From: an uncultured Chloroflexota bacterium
GTDB taxonomy: Bacteria; Chloroflexota; Dehalococcoidia; GIF9; AB-539-J10
Assembly: GCA_903884455.1 (NCBI GenBank)
Contig: CAISEW010000041.1
Span: forward strand, 1-64,000
DNA: 64,000 nucleotides
Direction: 5' to 3'
Both the position numbers and the translations under genes were made by a program. The notes below the pieces were generated by a model. The model saw only the letters and a list, made by a program, of their open reading frames with translations, had not been told where the DNA came from and did no database searches. How positions within the stretch are numbered: the first letter of the stretch is position 1; the number at the start of each line of letters is the position of its first letter. Shown here piece after piece: positions 11,822 through 21,250 of the stretch.

Positions 11822-13273
11822 TTGAAAGCAGAGAAACTAGGAAAATTCGAGTATATTTTCAACCCAAGAACGGTAGCTGTAATAGGAGCTTCCGACAGCG
11901 ATGGCTTCTCACAGGCTTTAATGGGCACAAAACTCAGAGACAGTCTGTTCTTGGTTAATCCCAAGTATAAAGAACTCCACGGTAAAAGGTGCTACGCCAG
12001 CATCTTAGATATAGAAGACGGGATTGACTATGTTGTCATAGCAGTGCCAGCATTACTCGTCCCAAGAGTATTGGGCGAATGTATAGAAAAAGGCGTAAAA
12101 GCGGTCCATGTATTTACAGCCGGTTTCAGTGAAACTGGAGCAGAAGAAAGGAAAATTTTAGAAGACGAGGTGCAAAAGATAGCCAGAGGTAAAGTCAGCT
12201 TAATTGGTCCTAACTGCATGGGAATATGTTGCCCTAAGTCTGGCTTAGCTTTTATTCCCGATGTCTTAACTGAGGAAGGTCCGGTTGGAGTGATTTCACA
12301 AAGTGGCACATTTGCCGAGCAATTCTTGTCCATCGGGAAGCTAAGAAATGTAAAGTTCAGTAAGGTTATCAGCTACGGGAATGCTATAGACCTCGACTGT
12401 CCCGATTTCTTGGAATACCTGGCACATGACTCCGAAACCGAGGTTATAGCTTTATATATAGAGGGGACAAAAAACGGTAAGCGTCTCAAAGCAGCGATGA
12501 CCGAAGCTGCAAAACTAAAGCCGGTACTGGCACTCAAAGGGGGAGTAACCGAGCACGGCCGCCGGGCAGCATCTTCTCACACAGGATCACTAGCTGGTTC
12601 GCCTGAAATATGGAGTTCACTTTTCAGACAGGCCAGGGTAATCCAAGTGGAGGATTTCGACGAACTACTGGATACCACTTTGGCATTGTCCTGTGTTCCA
12701 CTTCCTTCAGAAAAAGGGACCGCTATTATTACCAACTCCGGTGGCTTTAGCGTGCTTGAAACTGATTTATGTGTGAAAGCAGGGCTGGAAGTCCCTCAAT
12801 TCACGAAGGAAACGATAGCTGAATTGCGCAAAATGGTTCCACTAGCAGGAACAAGCATAAATAATCCCTTGGACGCTTGGCCAATATTTTATAACATGCC
12901 TGGAACAACAGGGACACTTGCAGATGCTATCAAAACCTTGTCTCACGATAAGAATATTAATTCAATAGTGTTGCATTTTGACGAAGTGCGTTACCTGCGG
13001 CTTGTGTTAGGAGAAGCAACTGAAAACTTCCTGAAGGAGCTTGTTAAGATTATGGTCCAGGGGTGTAGATATGCTCGAGATGAAATGGGCAAGACCATAA
13101 TGATTTGCGTTTCACTCGATGCCTATTCGGAAGATGAAGAGGATAGAAGGTATCACTTGCTGGCTAAAAAGGCTTTTGAAAGCGAGCAATTCCCTGTATA
13201 TCCCGCGCTTGGTGCCTCAATTAAGGCTCTATCCAACTTGTACAGGTACAAGGCGCAGCGTCGCAACTCATAG
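11822..13273 (+). CDS. Acyl-CoA synthetase (NDP/ADP-forming) alpha-like, paralogue of 9973..11406
   Basis: IFNPRTVAVIGASDSDGF, GPNCMGICCP, GPVGVISQSGTFAE, SSHTGSLAGSPEIWSSL; TTG start with AGGAGG upstream. Confidence 0.85.
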   Translation: MKAEKLGKFEYIFNPRTVAVIGASDSDGFSQALMGTKLRDSLFLVNPKYKELHGKRCYASILDIEDGIDYVVIAVPALLVPRVLGECIEKGVKAVHVFTAGFSETGAEERKILEDEVQKIARGKVSLIGPNCMGICCPKSGLAFIPDVLTEEGPVGVISQSGTFAEQFLSIGKLRNVKFSKVISYGNAIDLDCPDFLEYLAHDSETEVIALYIEGTKNGKRLKAAMTEAAKLKPVLALKGGVTEHGRRAASSHTGSLAGSPEIWSSLFRQARVIQVEDFDELLDTTLALSCVPLPSEKGTAIITNSGGFSVLETDLCVKAGLEVPQFTKETIAELRKMVPLAGTSINNPLDAWPIFYNMPGTTGTLADAIKTLSHDKNINSIVLHFDEVRYLRLVLGEATENFLKELVKIMVQGCRYARDEMGKTIMICVSLDAYSEDEEDRRYHLLAKKAFESEQFPVYPALGASIKALSNLYRYKAQRRNS

Positions 13274-13424
13274 GCTCTGTCACCACCGCCAATCGCCAAC
13301 CCTGTCGGATAGAGTACCCGAACCTCAGATTTCTGGAGTCGCCAGACAATATCAAACGAGGACTAGCAAAAACTCCGCTCCCCACAGATGAGGGCTAATA
13401 AGCTACTTATTATAGGATGGGATT

Positions 13425-14558
13425 TCAGACCAGTCCCATTTTCTGGGCCACTATCTCCCTGTGGAAGTCAGTATTGCCAAAAGCGATATCTGCGGCTTTG
13501 CTTCTACGGTAATAAAGGGGTATGTCATGGTCAGCACTGGTAGCGATTGCCCCGTGTAGTCTCACTGCCCACTTGCTAATATTCTTGTAGACTTCGTTGA
13601 CATATGCCTTTGCCATAGAGGCTTCTTTAGCGCAGGGAAGACCCTCCGACTCCATCCAGGCTACTTCATAAACCAGATAACGGCTGGTTTCCATCGCCAT
13701 CCACATGTCAGCCATCTTGTGTTGAAGTGCTTGGAAAGAGCCTATGGACCTCTCATATTGAACCCTTTCTTTGGAATAAGCCACGGTCATTTCTACACAA
13801 GTCTCTATAGCACCTATGGATTCGGCACACTTAGCGATGGCGCCTTTGCGCAACATCATTTCCACAATGGGCCATCCCTCATCTATCTTACCGAGTATAT
13901 TTTTCTTGGGCACATTGACGTTCTTAAAACGCACTTCGCATAGCTTATCTGCGGCGGTGGTAGGCATTACCTCACAACTTATTCCAGGAGTTTTGGAGTC
14001 GACAATAAAAAGGGTGATTCCCTTCTCGGGCGAAGTGCCATCTTTTGTCCTGGTGACACAGAGGATGTGGTTGGCAACATGGGCCATTTCCACGAAGAGC
14101 TTTGTACCGTTTATTATGAAGTCATTGCCTTTTGGTGTTGCCTTAACGGCGATTCCAGAAGCATCGAAGACGCCGTCACCTTCGAGGAGAGCCGTGGTAA
14201 GAATTAGTTCACCTTGAGCTATCTTGGGCAGTAATTCCTTCTTTTGCTCTTCAGTTCCCGCCTTGAGTATGGGGAAAATGCTAGTTATAGTAGCTATTAA
14301 TGGTCCCTGAAGAATATTTCTACCTATCTCCTCCAATAGAACAACAAGGTCCTGGAAGGTATAACCCATACCGCCGTATTCTTCAGGTATGATGAGGCCC
14401 ATCCAACCCAGCTCAGCCATCTTCTTCCAGAGTTCGGGAGAGTATCCTTTCTCACTTTGTTCGAGTTTTCTTACCAGAGTCTTGGGACATTCTGTAGTAA
14501 GAAAATCCCGTGCCATTTTCTTCAATATTTCTTGTGTTTCAGTAAATCTAAGGTCCAT
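13425..14558 (-). CDS. Acyl-CoA dehydrogenase
   Basis: GWMGLIIPEEYGGMGYTFQDLVVLLEEIGR; RLHGAIATSADHDIPLYYRRSKAADIAFG. Confidence 0.92.
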   Translation of the reverse strand: MDLRFTETQEILKKMARDFLTTECPKTLVRKLEQSEKGYSPELWKKMAELGWMGLIIPEEYGGMGYTFQDLVVLLEEIGRNILQGPLIATITSIFPILKAGTEEQKKELLPKIAQGELILTTALLEGDGVFDASGIAVKATPKGNDFIINGTKLFVEMAHVANHILCVTRTKDGTSPEKGITLFIVDSKTPGISCEVMPTTAADKLCEVRFKNVNVPKKNILGKIDEGWPIVEMMLRKGAIAKCAESIGAIETCVEMTVAYSKERVQYERSIGSFQALQHKMADMWMAMETSRYLVYEVAWMESEGLPCAKEASMAKAYVNEVYKNISKWAVRLHGAIATSADHDIPLYYRRSKAADIAFGNTDFHREIVAQKMGLV

Positions 14559-14582
14559 GATTCCTCCTTATCGAAGCTTGGT

Positions 14583-15767
14583 TTATCTTATCCTGGGTAA
14601 GCCCAGGCCGTACCAGGCGATGATATTCCTTTGTATCTCATTTGTTCCCATGGATACGGTGGTTATGAAATGTTCGTGGAACATCTTCTCCCATACCCCG
14701 CCTAAAGGAGCCCATCGAGAAGTCTTGACCTGGCCATAGGGACCTAAAATGTCCGTAGCCACAAAAGCAAAACGCTCGCCCAGTTCACTGAAGAAAATCT
14801 TACCTGCTGAGGCATCCATCAGAGACATCTCGTTTCTGTTTTGCAAATCAGCGACACGGTATGCCAGAGCACGGGCTGCCTCTAAGTCGCAGGCTAGCTC
14901 AGCCAGCCGATTACGGACAAGCGGGTTCTTGGCCAGTGGCTGCCCGTGTCGTTTGGTCTCGTTGCAAAATGTCACCAGTTGTTCTAGCCCGCGGATCATG
15001 CTCATGATTTCGCTTATGCCAGATCTCTCGAAACCAGCCAGAAGATTTACAACAGCCCAGCCTTCGTGTTCTTGGCCGACAATATTTTTGGCTGGCACAT
15101 GAACATCGTCAAAATAAACCTCGCAATAAGGAGCATGGCCATCCAGGTATGGAATTGGCCTTACCGTGATTCCTGGCGTCTTCATGTCGTGTAGAATGAA
15201 GGTCATGTTGTGATGTTTTTTAGCAGCCGGGTCTGTCTTGAATACGCCAAAGCCCCAATCAGCTCGATGAGCGCCGGTGTTCCAGGTTTTCTGACCATTT
15301 ATAATGTACTCGTCGCCCTTTTTTATTGCTGTTGTGCTCAAAGAGGCTAGGTCTGAGCCGGCATTGGGTTCGCTCCATAGCTCACACCACATAACCTCTC
15401 CATGGGCAATAGGTGGCAGGAATGCTCTCTTTATTTCTTCACTTGCAGCTTGCAACAAGGTTGGGGCAAGCATTTGCACTCCAAAAATATCTACTCCGGG
15501 AATGCCATAGTATCCTCTGGCTTCAGCAAAGAGGACGCGGTCCATCATGTCTCCTTTGCCCTCATATTCTGGTGGCCAGCCTAAGGCGAGCCATCCCCTT
15601 TTGGCAAATTCCTTGGCACAATATAGGTTGTACTTCCAAGACTCGTCATCTTCATAGATAGTCTCAAATCCCGTAAAGCTTGGCGGTTTCCTTTTTTCGA
15701 GTTCTTTACATACGTCATAGAACTCCTGTTTGCGAACTTTTTGTTCGTCTGTAAGCGAAAGATCCAT
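14583..15767 (-). CDS. Acyl-CoA dehydrogenase
   Basis: WCELWSEPNAGSDLASLSTTAIKKGDEYIINGQKTWNTGAHRADW; C-terminal TNEIQRNIIA. Confidence 0.93.
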   Translation of the reverse strand: MDLSLTDEQKVRKQEFYDVCKELEKRKPPSFTGFETIYEDDESWKYNLYCAKEFAKRGWLALGWPPEYEGKGDMMDRVLFAEARGYYGIPGVDIFGVQMLAPTLLQAASEEIKRAFLPPIAHGEVMWCELWSEPNAGSDLASLSTTAIKKGDEYIINGQKTWNTGAHRADWGFGVFKTDPAAKKHHNMTFILHDMKTPGITVRPIPYLDGHAPYCEVYFDDVHVPAKNIVGQEHEGWAVVNLLAGFERSGISEIMSMIRGLEQLVTFCNETKRHGQPLAKNPLVRNRLAELACDLEAARALAYRVADLQNRNEMSLMDASAGKIFFSELGERFAFVATDILGPYGQVKTSRWAPLGGVWEKMFHEHFITTVSMGTNEIQRNIIAWYGLGLPRIR

Positions 15768-16106
15768 ATATACCTCCTTTGAGTTTAAAAATATTATGAC
15801 AATGCCGCTCGATTTTGCGCCATATTTTAAATTGTGTAGAAAAATTTGTCAAAAAGTTTATGGTGGTACGAGCCTCAGAGCAGAAATTTAAAAAGAAAGG
15901 AGGTCTACCACCATGGCCAAGGGCCAGGAAAATGGAATCACACCCCTGCTGTGACTTAAAGATTACGTTTGATAAGGACAGAAACTACTCTCAGGGATTA
16001 AAAATCCCTTTCATAAGGATTGCCAACTTCCTCGAAAACTGTGACCCAGGCTGTGCACATAATTTTAGACTAGCAAACCTTGAGAAGTGGCTGTTATCAA
16101 TCCTAA

Positions 16107-16334
16107 TTACACTATTTCCAGTCTGACTCTGGTATCAGTTTTAGCTGCTTTTACTCGAAGTAGCGTTCGTAGCGCTTGAGCTACGCGACCTTGCCTGCCG
16201 ATAACCCTTCCCTTGTCATCGGGAGCGACCTCTAATTTAATCAGCAAGCCTTCATCACTATTTTCCTCGGTGATCTTTACTGCGTCAGGTTCTGCCACAA
16301 TGGATTTAATAATGTATTCCAGCAGGTCTTTCAT
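16107..16334 (-). CDS. khpA: KH-domain RNA-binding protein
   Basis: VAPDDKGRVIGRQGRVAQALRTLLRVKAAK (GxxG KH motif); directly downstream of rpsP. Confidence 0.93.
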   Translation of the reverse strand: MKDLLEYIIKSIVAEPDAVKITEENSDEGLLIKLEVAPDDKGRVIGRQGRVAQALRTLLRVKAAKTDTRVRLEIV

Positions 16335-16350
16335 TTCACCTCCTTAACAG

Positions 16351-16620
16351 TTAGTTTTGGCCTGAGGTCGGCTTAAATTTATCCATAATGCCTAGTTTGC
16401 CGAGCAAGCTGCGCACCGTATCTGTAGGCTGAGCTCCATATCTAAGCCACTTTAAAGCTTTTTCTTCATTAATGCTGATAGTTGCGGGGTCAGTCAAAGG
16501 ATTGTAATGGCCTATAATATCAATGAATTTACCATCACGGGGAGAGCGAATATCGGCTACTACCACTCGGTAGAATGGTCTGTTTCTCCTCCCCATACGG
16601 CGTAATCTGATTTTAACCAT
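16351..16620 (-). CDS. rpsP: 30S ribosomal protein S16
   Basis: [43 protein letters not shown]. Confidence 0.98.
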   Translation of the reverse strand: MVKIRLRRMGRRNRPFYRVVVADIRSPRDGKFIDIIGHYNPLTDPATISINEEKALKWLRYGAQPTDTVRSLLGKLGIMDKFKPTSGQN

Positions 16621-16830
16621 TTAATTAAGGTGATTATCTCTTAAATGTCAATGTTTGTCAATGGCTTTTGGCTTAGAGGGCATAATTTATTCAACCCCAA
16701 AAAGTCTTGCGACTTTAGCAAGGTTAGTTGTGGTTTATATATCCTAATCCTTCTTTCCTCGCATGTAACCGGCATATTAAGCGCTTTTGATATGACATTG
16801 ATGATTTGGTTAAGTTAACTCTTAGTTGTT

Positions 16831-17826
16831 TCATTTTCTCACCATAACCACTGATGCAGATGGCTCTATCAATCTCTTTCTGGCTCGGCTTCTCCGAGTA
16901 GCCTTCCTAAAATATGCAGCCCGCTTCTGCTTCTCGGTATGTGGTCTGTGGCTAGGTCTGAGTTTTATAAACTTAAACCTAGCAGTTTCGGCAACATCAG
17001 AATGTCTTACCACATCGTTCCAATCTGCAAATGGCATCTCTATCTTCATATGTTTGGCTGGTGATACATTGTCTAGGGATTCGTGGTCTTTGAAGAAGTT
17101 ATAGTGTATTAGCCAGCCTTCGGTTAATAATCTGGCAGTTTCCAAATCCTTGAAGTGGCGAATCACATTTGTCCGTTGCTTTAGCGTACCCTGAAACCGC
17201 TCTATCAGACTGGTGCTGTTCTCGTCTGTGAACGGATAACTTTGAATATGCCTTACCCTACCACCGCTTGCCAAATCAATGCCGTCAATATAAGCTCGCA
17301 GTTTATCGGTGATTATTTTCTCTGGCATTTTGCCAGCCCTTTTGATTGCTTTCTCAATGAGTATCTGAGCATCTTCGGTTGTTCTAGTGGCTGATATGTG
17401 AGATGCCAGCAAGTACCTTGATTTCGCATCTATGACATCCCAAAACCAGACATTGCGATTCCCCACGTTTACTCCAGTCTCATTGGCAAGCCAGACATTG
17501 CCTACTTTCGGTTTGAAATCCTTTGCCTTTACAATAGCCTCTTTGGTGAATCGTACTATCCATTTATAGATTGCTGGCTCTGATAAATGCTTGTCGTACT
17601 CTTGCTTTAGCTGTGTTTGTATGGCATCAATAGGCATACCGCCATAGTACATATTGAGCACAGAGCCTATCTCGTTAATAGGTGTTTTCATCTTAGGTAA
17701 GGTGTCTAGCTCTGTAAACTTACGCTGGCAATCTTTACACCAGTAACGCTGGATGCCCTGAAAAGTGCCAAACTTAATTATGTTCGGTGATTGACAGTAT
17801 TTGCATATCGGCTGCTCATTTTCCAT
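16831..17826 (-). CDS. DDE transposase with N-terminal zinc ribbon (IS6/IS240-like fold)
   Basis: CKYCQSPNIIKFGTFQGIQRYWCKDCQRKF zinc ribbon; WFWDVIDAKSRYLLASHIS, IITDKLRAYIDGI, TSLIERFQGTLKQRTNVIRHF. ORF opens at 17844; MENEQ start 17826 overlaps the upstream ORF stop. Confidence 0.88.
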   Translation of the reverse strand: MENEQPICKYCQSPNIIKFGTFQGIQRYWCKDCQRKFTELDTLPKMKTPINEIGSVLNMYYGGMPIDAIQTQLKQEYDKHLSEPAIYKWIVRFTKEAIVKAKDFKPKVGNVWLANETGVNVGNRNVWFWDVIDAKSRYLLASHISATRTTEDAQILIEKAIKRAGKMPEKIITDKLRAYIDGIDLASGGRVRHIQSYPFTDENSTSLIERFQGTLKQRTNVIRHFKDLETARLLTEGWLIHYNFFKDHESLDNVSPAKHMKIEMPFADWNDVVRHSDVAETARFKFIKLRPSHRPHTEKQKRAAYFRKATRRSRARKRLIEPSASVVMVRK

Positions 17827-18433
17827 GTCTAGCCTCTCTATCATTCCTTATCTCCTCAACCAGCTTCTCGATGCTCTTTGTTAATCGGCTTATGTCTTCA
17901 CTGTTTTGCTTGGCGTTGTCACTTAATGCCTTGTTGCTCGCAATCAACTTATCTAGTTTTGCGTTTATATCTCTTTCGAAACGTACTTCGTGGCTATGCT
18001 GATATATTTTCCAGTACATCCAAATGACAAATATCACCGTTAATGCTATGTAGTACTGCATATGAGTTCTCGAATCCAAATCCAATAGCTGCCAAAAACT
18101 GTATTGCGGGTAGGTCTGACCATACTCCTGAATAGCTTGCAATCTCTGAACAAGTGTGACCAATGCGTAGCCGTAAAATACAGGGTCAATAAGAACGATG
18201 GCGGTAGATTCCCACCACCACACAGCGGATACTTTGTGCCTATTCCACCATTCTTGGCGTCTCTGACGAAGGCGAATAAAGAATCCACGTTGGGATAACC
18301 ATTTGTAGAACATCGTGCCAAGCTTGTAAACAAGCGAAAAGAAACCAAAGAACACGGCTGCAAAGCCCAACGTGATAAGTATGAGCATAAGGGCGCCAAG
18401 AATGACGTTTGGAATATTGATGCCCGATTCCAT
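17816..18433 (-). CDS. Membrane protein with C-terminal coiled coil, passenger ORF inside the IS-like element
   Basis: N-terminal TM LGALMLILITLGFAAVFFGFFSLVY, second TM YIALTVIFVIWMYW, heptad-like tail; overlaps transposase start (ATGGAAAATGA). Confidence 0.75.
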   Translation of the reverse strand: MESGINIPNVILGALMLILITLGFAAVFFGFFSLVYKLGTMFYKWLSQRGFFIRLRQRRQEWWNRHKVSAVWWWESTAIVLIDPVFYGYALVTLVQRLQAIQEYGQTYPQYSFWQLLDLDSRTHMQYYIALTVIFVIWMYWKIYQHSHEVRFERDINAKLDKLIASNKALSDNAKQNSEDISRLTKSIEKLVEEIRNDREARHGK

Positions 18434-18480
18434 AATTCTATTTTAGCATCCTGCCAACCACGAGTATACTTAACCGATGA

Positions 18481-18509
18481 TTTACAATTAAAGTGGAATG
18501 CTTTATAAT
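18481..18509 (+). promoter_or_regulatory. Putative sigma70 promoter for leader ORF-hppA: TTTACA-17-TATAAT
   Basis: -35 TTTACA 18481-18486, -10 TATAAT 18504-18509; homologous to the region upstream of nfi. Confidence 0.5.
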
Positions 18510-18529
18510 CCAAGATTTATAATCAAGAT

Positions 18530-18688
18530 ATGAGAGTGCATGCATTACACGGGTGGGAGGTGCGCGTTGCCCGGGCAAGGGAAATACAATTGAGCCTGGC
18601 GAAAAAGGTGGTAACTGAAAACGAAGTTATTAACCTACCCCATTCTGTTGATGGTCAAGGGATGGCTCATCCCAGGAGGTTTAACTAA
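18530..18688 (+). pseudogene. Internally deleted nfi (endonuclease V) copy; in-frame 52-codon leader ORF overlapping the hppA start
   Basis: ATG AGA GTG CAT...TAA encodes MRVHALHGWEVRVARAREIQLSLAKKVVTENEVINLPHSVDGQGMAHPRRFN*, matching nfi N-terminus fused to its DGQGIAHPRR motif; TAATG overlap with hppA. Confidence 0.85.
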
Positions 18689-21000
18689 TGAATATAACAC
18701 TGTTTGAAGTCTTCCGTACTGGCGTTGCCACTGACTTTGAAAGGTATGCTTTAATCGCTGTCCTAGTAGTGGCTGTATGTGGTTTACTTTATGCCGCTTT
18801 TCTTAACCGCCAGATCATGAGGGAGCCGGAGGGGACGGAAAAAATGAAGCGTCTATCCATGGCTATCCGCACTGGCGGCAATGCTTATCTTAGGCGGCAG
18901 TTCCGCACTATACTCGTGATTTTCTTTGTCTTAGCAGTGTTTGTATTTTTCACCGGGTGGTTTTCTCCATCAAAATACAACCCCAACTGGGTTATCGGTC
19001 TGGGTCGCGCTGGTGGCTTCTTGATAGGTGCTCTATTCTCTGCCCTGGTAGGTTACCTGGGTATGAATATGGCGATGCGAGGCAATGTCAGGGTGGCTCA
19101 AGCTGCCCGCAGCAGTTTTGCCAAGGCTCTCAAGATAGGCTATCGCACCGGCACTGTAACCGGCATGCTCACCGACGGTCTTGGGCTTCTCGGTGGCACT
19201 GTACTCTTCATTATCTTCTTTAAGGATGCTCCCTTGGTGCTAATAGGCTTTGGTTTCGGCGGCACGCTACTTGCCCTGTTTATGCGTGTTGGTGGTGGCA
19301 TTTATACCAAAGCTGCTGATGTTGGGGCTGACCTGGTGGGTAAGGTAGAAAAGGGTATCCCTGAGGATGACCCCCGAAATGCCGCGGTGATTGCTGACCA
19401 GGTTGGCGATAACGTAGGTGACTGTGCCGGAATGGCAGCCGATATCTTTGAGTCTTACGAAGTTACCATTGTTGCTGCTTTAATCTTAGGGATTTTGCTA
19501 ACCATTGCCACTGGCGCCCTTTACTGGATTATCTTGCCGCTTTTGATACGGGCTTGCGGCGTTCTGGGTTCCATTATTAGCACCTATACGGTTGGGCGTG
19601 GTAAGGGGGAGAATGCGATGGATGCTATACACCGTGCTTACTGGCTCGGTGCGGCAATCACTTGTGTATCTGCCTTCCTTTTTGCCCATTTTTACTGCCA
19701 CGACCTTCGTTTCTTCTGGGTGATAATGATAGGTGTATTCTTAGCCATAGCCACAAACTATATCGCCGATTACTACACTGGAGACAGACATGCCCCAGTA
19801 AAGGAAATCGCCAAATCAACCAAAACTGGACCAGCTACTGTCATCCTCTCCGGGTTTGGCTGGGGATTTGAGAGCACTGTTATGGCTATACTTGCTATTG
19901 CATTAGCCATCTTAGGCTCAGCAATCGTGTGGCGGAATGGTATCCCCGGTTTCGACATGATATCAGGCATGCCAGCAAGTTTACTCTGCATATTCTACGG
20001 CGTAGCTCTTTGCGGCATTGGTCTACTTACCTTGACCGGCAACAATATTGCCATGGATACCTTTGGTCCCGTGGTTGATAATGCCAATGGCATCGGGGAA
20101 ATGGCAAAGCTCGAACCTGAGACTCGCCAGACTTTGAATGACCTGGATGCGGTAGGCAACACTACCAAGGCTATCACCAAGTGCATTGCTATCGCTTCGG
20201 CAGTCCTGGCAGCAGTGGCTCTATTTGCTGCCTTCTACGCCGACTATCAGCTTAAAACAATTGACTTAATTCAGTGGAAGGTCTTCGTTGCCTTCCTTAT
20301 CGGGGGTGCCATACCGTTTCTGTTCAGTTCTCTCACCATTAGAGCTGTGGGTAGAGCGGCACATGAGATTATAAATGAGGTGCGTTACCAGTTTGCCAAT
20401 GTTAAAGGAGTCTGGGAAGGCACAGTTGACCCTGACTATGCTAGGGTGGTTTCTATTTGCACTGGAGCGGCTCAGAGAGAGTTGATCACTCCGGCACTTT
20501 TGGCTGTCCTTTCACCCATAGCCATAGGCTTACTCCTTGGCCTGGAAGCGCTGGCAGGATTCCTGGCAGGGGTGATACTGGTGGGGCAACTCCTGGCAGT
20601 ATATATGGCAAATACGGGGAATGCCTGGGACAATGCCAAGAAGTCCATTGAAGACGGGTTATACGGTGGCAAAGGCTCCGAGGCGCACAAGGCAGCGGTG
20701 ATAGGCGATACCGTAGGTGACCCGCTTAAAGACACCGCCGGGCCAGCTTTGAACCCGCTGATTAAAGTCATTAACCTGGTTTCGGTCCTTGCTGCCGCAC
20801 TGATGGTGGTAGTAGTGAACGGTCAAATTGTGCCGCGGGGACTCACACCGGTTACCGTCAGCGTAGCGGTGGCAGCGATTATAGTCATACTTGTAGCCGT
20901 CTGGCGTTCGAGGAAAGAGGAATCCTTCGGTCGCGAATACGAAACAATGGAAGGGGTTTCCACAACGAATCCAGGAAAACAGGGCCCGCCCAACAAATGA
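18688..21000 (+). CDS. hppA: Membrane-bound proton-translocating pyrophosphatase
   Basis: DVGADLVGKVEKGIPEDDPRNAAVIADQVGDNVGDCAGMAADIFESY signature; ~15 TMs; GDTVGDPLKDTAGPALNPLIK. Confidence 0.97.
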   Translation: MNITLFEVFRTGVATDFERYALIAVLVVAVCGLLYAAFLNRQIMREPEGTEKMKRLSMAIRTGGNAYLRRQFRTILVIFFVLAVFVFFTGWFSPSKYNPNWVIGLGRAGGFLIGALFSALVGYLGMNMAMRGNVRVAQAARSSFAKALKIGYRTGTVTGMLTDGLGLLGGTVLFIIFFKDAPLVLIGFGFGGTLLALFMRVGGGIYTKAADVGADLVGKVEKGIPEDDPRNAAVIADQVGDNVGDCAGMAADIFESYEVTIVAALILGILLTIATGALYWIILPLLIRACGVLGSIISTYTVGRGKGENAMDAIHRAYWLGAAITCVSAFLFAHFYCHDLRFFWVIMIGVFLAIATNYIADYYTGDRHAPVKEIAKSTKTGPATVILSGFGWGFESTVMAILAIALAILGSAIVWRNGIPGFDMISGMPASLLCIFYGVALCGIGLLTLTGNNIAMDTFGPVVDNANGIGEMAKLEPETRQTLNDLDAVGNTTKAITKCIAIASAVLAAVALFAAFYADYQLKTIDLIQWKVFVAFLIGGAIPFLFSSLTIRAVGRAAHEIINEVRYQFANVKGVWEGTVDPDYARVVSICTGAAQRELITPALLAVLSPIAIGLLLGLEALAGFLAGVILVGQLLAVYMANTGNAWDNAKKSIEDGLYGGKGSEAHKAAVIGDTVGDPLKDTAGPALNPLIKVINLVSVLAAALMVVVVNGQIVPRGLTPVTVSVAVAAIIVILVAVWRSRKEESFGREYETMEGVSTTNPGKQGPPNK

Positions 21001-21215
21001 AAGCTAAGGGGCCGTAATACTAGATGATGTAACGCTCCCTCGGGCTTGGTTTCTATCACTCACAGGAAGCGTAGAAGCGTACCTGGATACTCTCCCTGGT
21101 GGGGGTTTAGAGGGGGAAATTTCACAAGGTTTCACCTCGGCTATTCCTCTCCCTTGGAAGGACAGGAATTCTATACAAAGCCATGGGAAAGACTATAAAT
21201 TGTTGTTTTCGAGCT

Positions 21216-21243
21216 TTGTCATAAAGTAGCAATGCTTTATAAT
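21216..21243 (+). promoter_or_regulatory. Putative sigma70 promoter of nfi: TTGTCA-16-TATAAT, start codon 7 nt after -10 (possible leaderless mRNA)
   Basis: -35 TTGTCA 21216-21221; -10 TATAAT 21238-21243; ATG at 21251. Confidence 0.5.
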
Positions 21244-21250
21244 AAGCTGT

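Larger units (their letters stand above)
16808..18475. mobile_element. Complete IS-like element with two ORFs, 14-bp imperfect TIRs and 8-bp TSD
   Basis: Left end GGTTAAGTTAACTC (16808-16821); right end GAGTATACTTAACC (18462-18475, revcomp GGTTAAGTATACTC), 12/14 identical. Flanking direct repeat GATGATTT at 16800-16807 and 18476-18483. Confidence 0.9.

Noticed and set aside
15800-16100. 103-aa ORF 15815..16126 between acyl-CoA dehydrogenase and khpA
   Set aside because: No recognisable protein features, overlaps khpA end, no good ribosome site.
18046-18513. 155-aa minus-strand ORF overlapping the IS passenger gene
   Set aside because: Extends across the right IS end and lacks coherent domain features; the overlapping 205-aa frame has clear TMs and fits inside the element.
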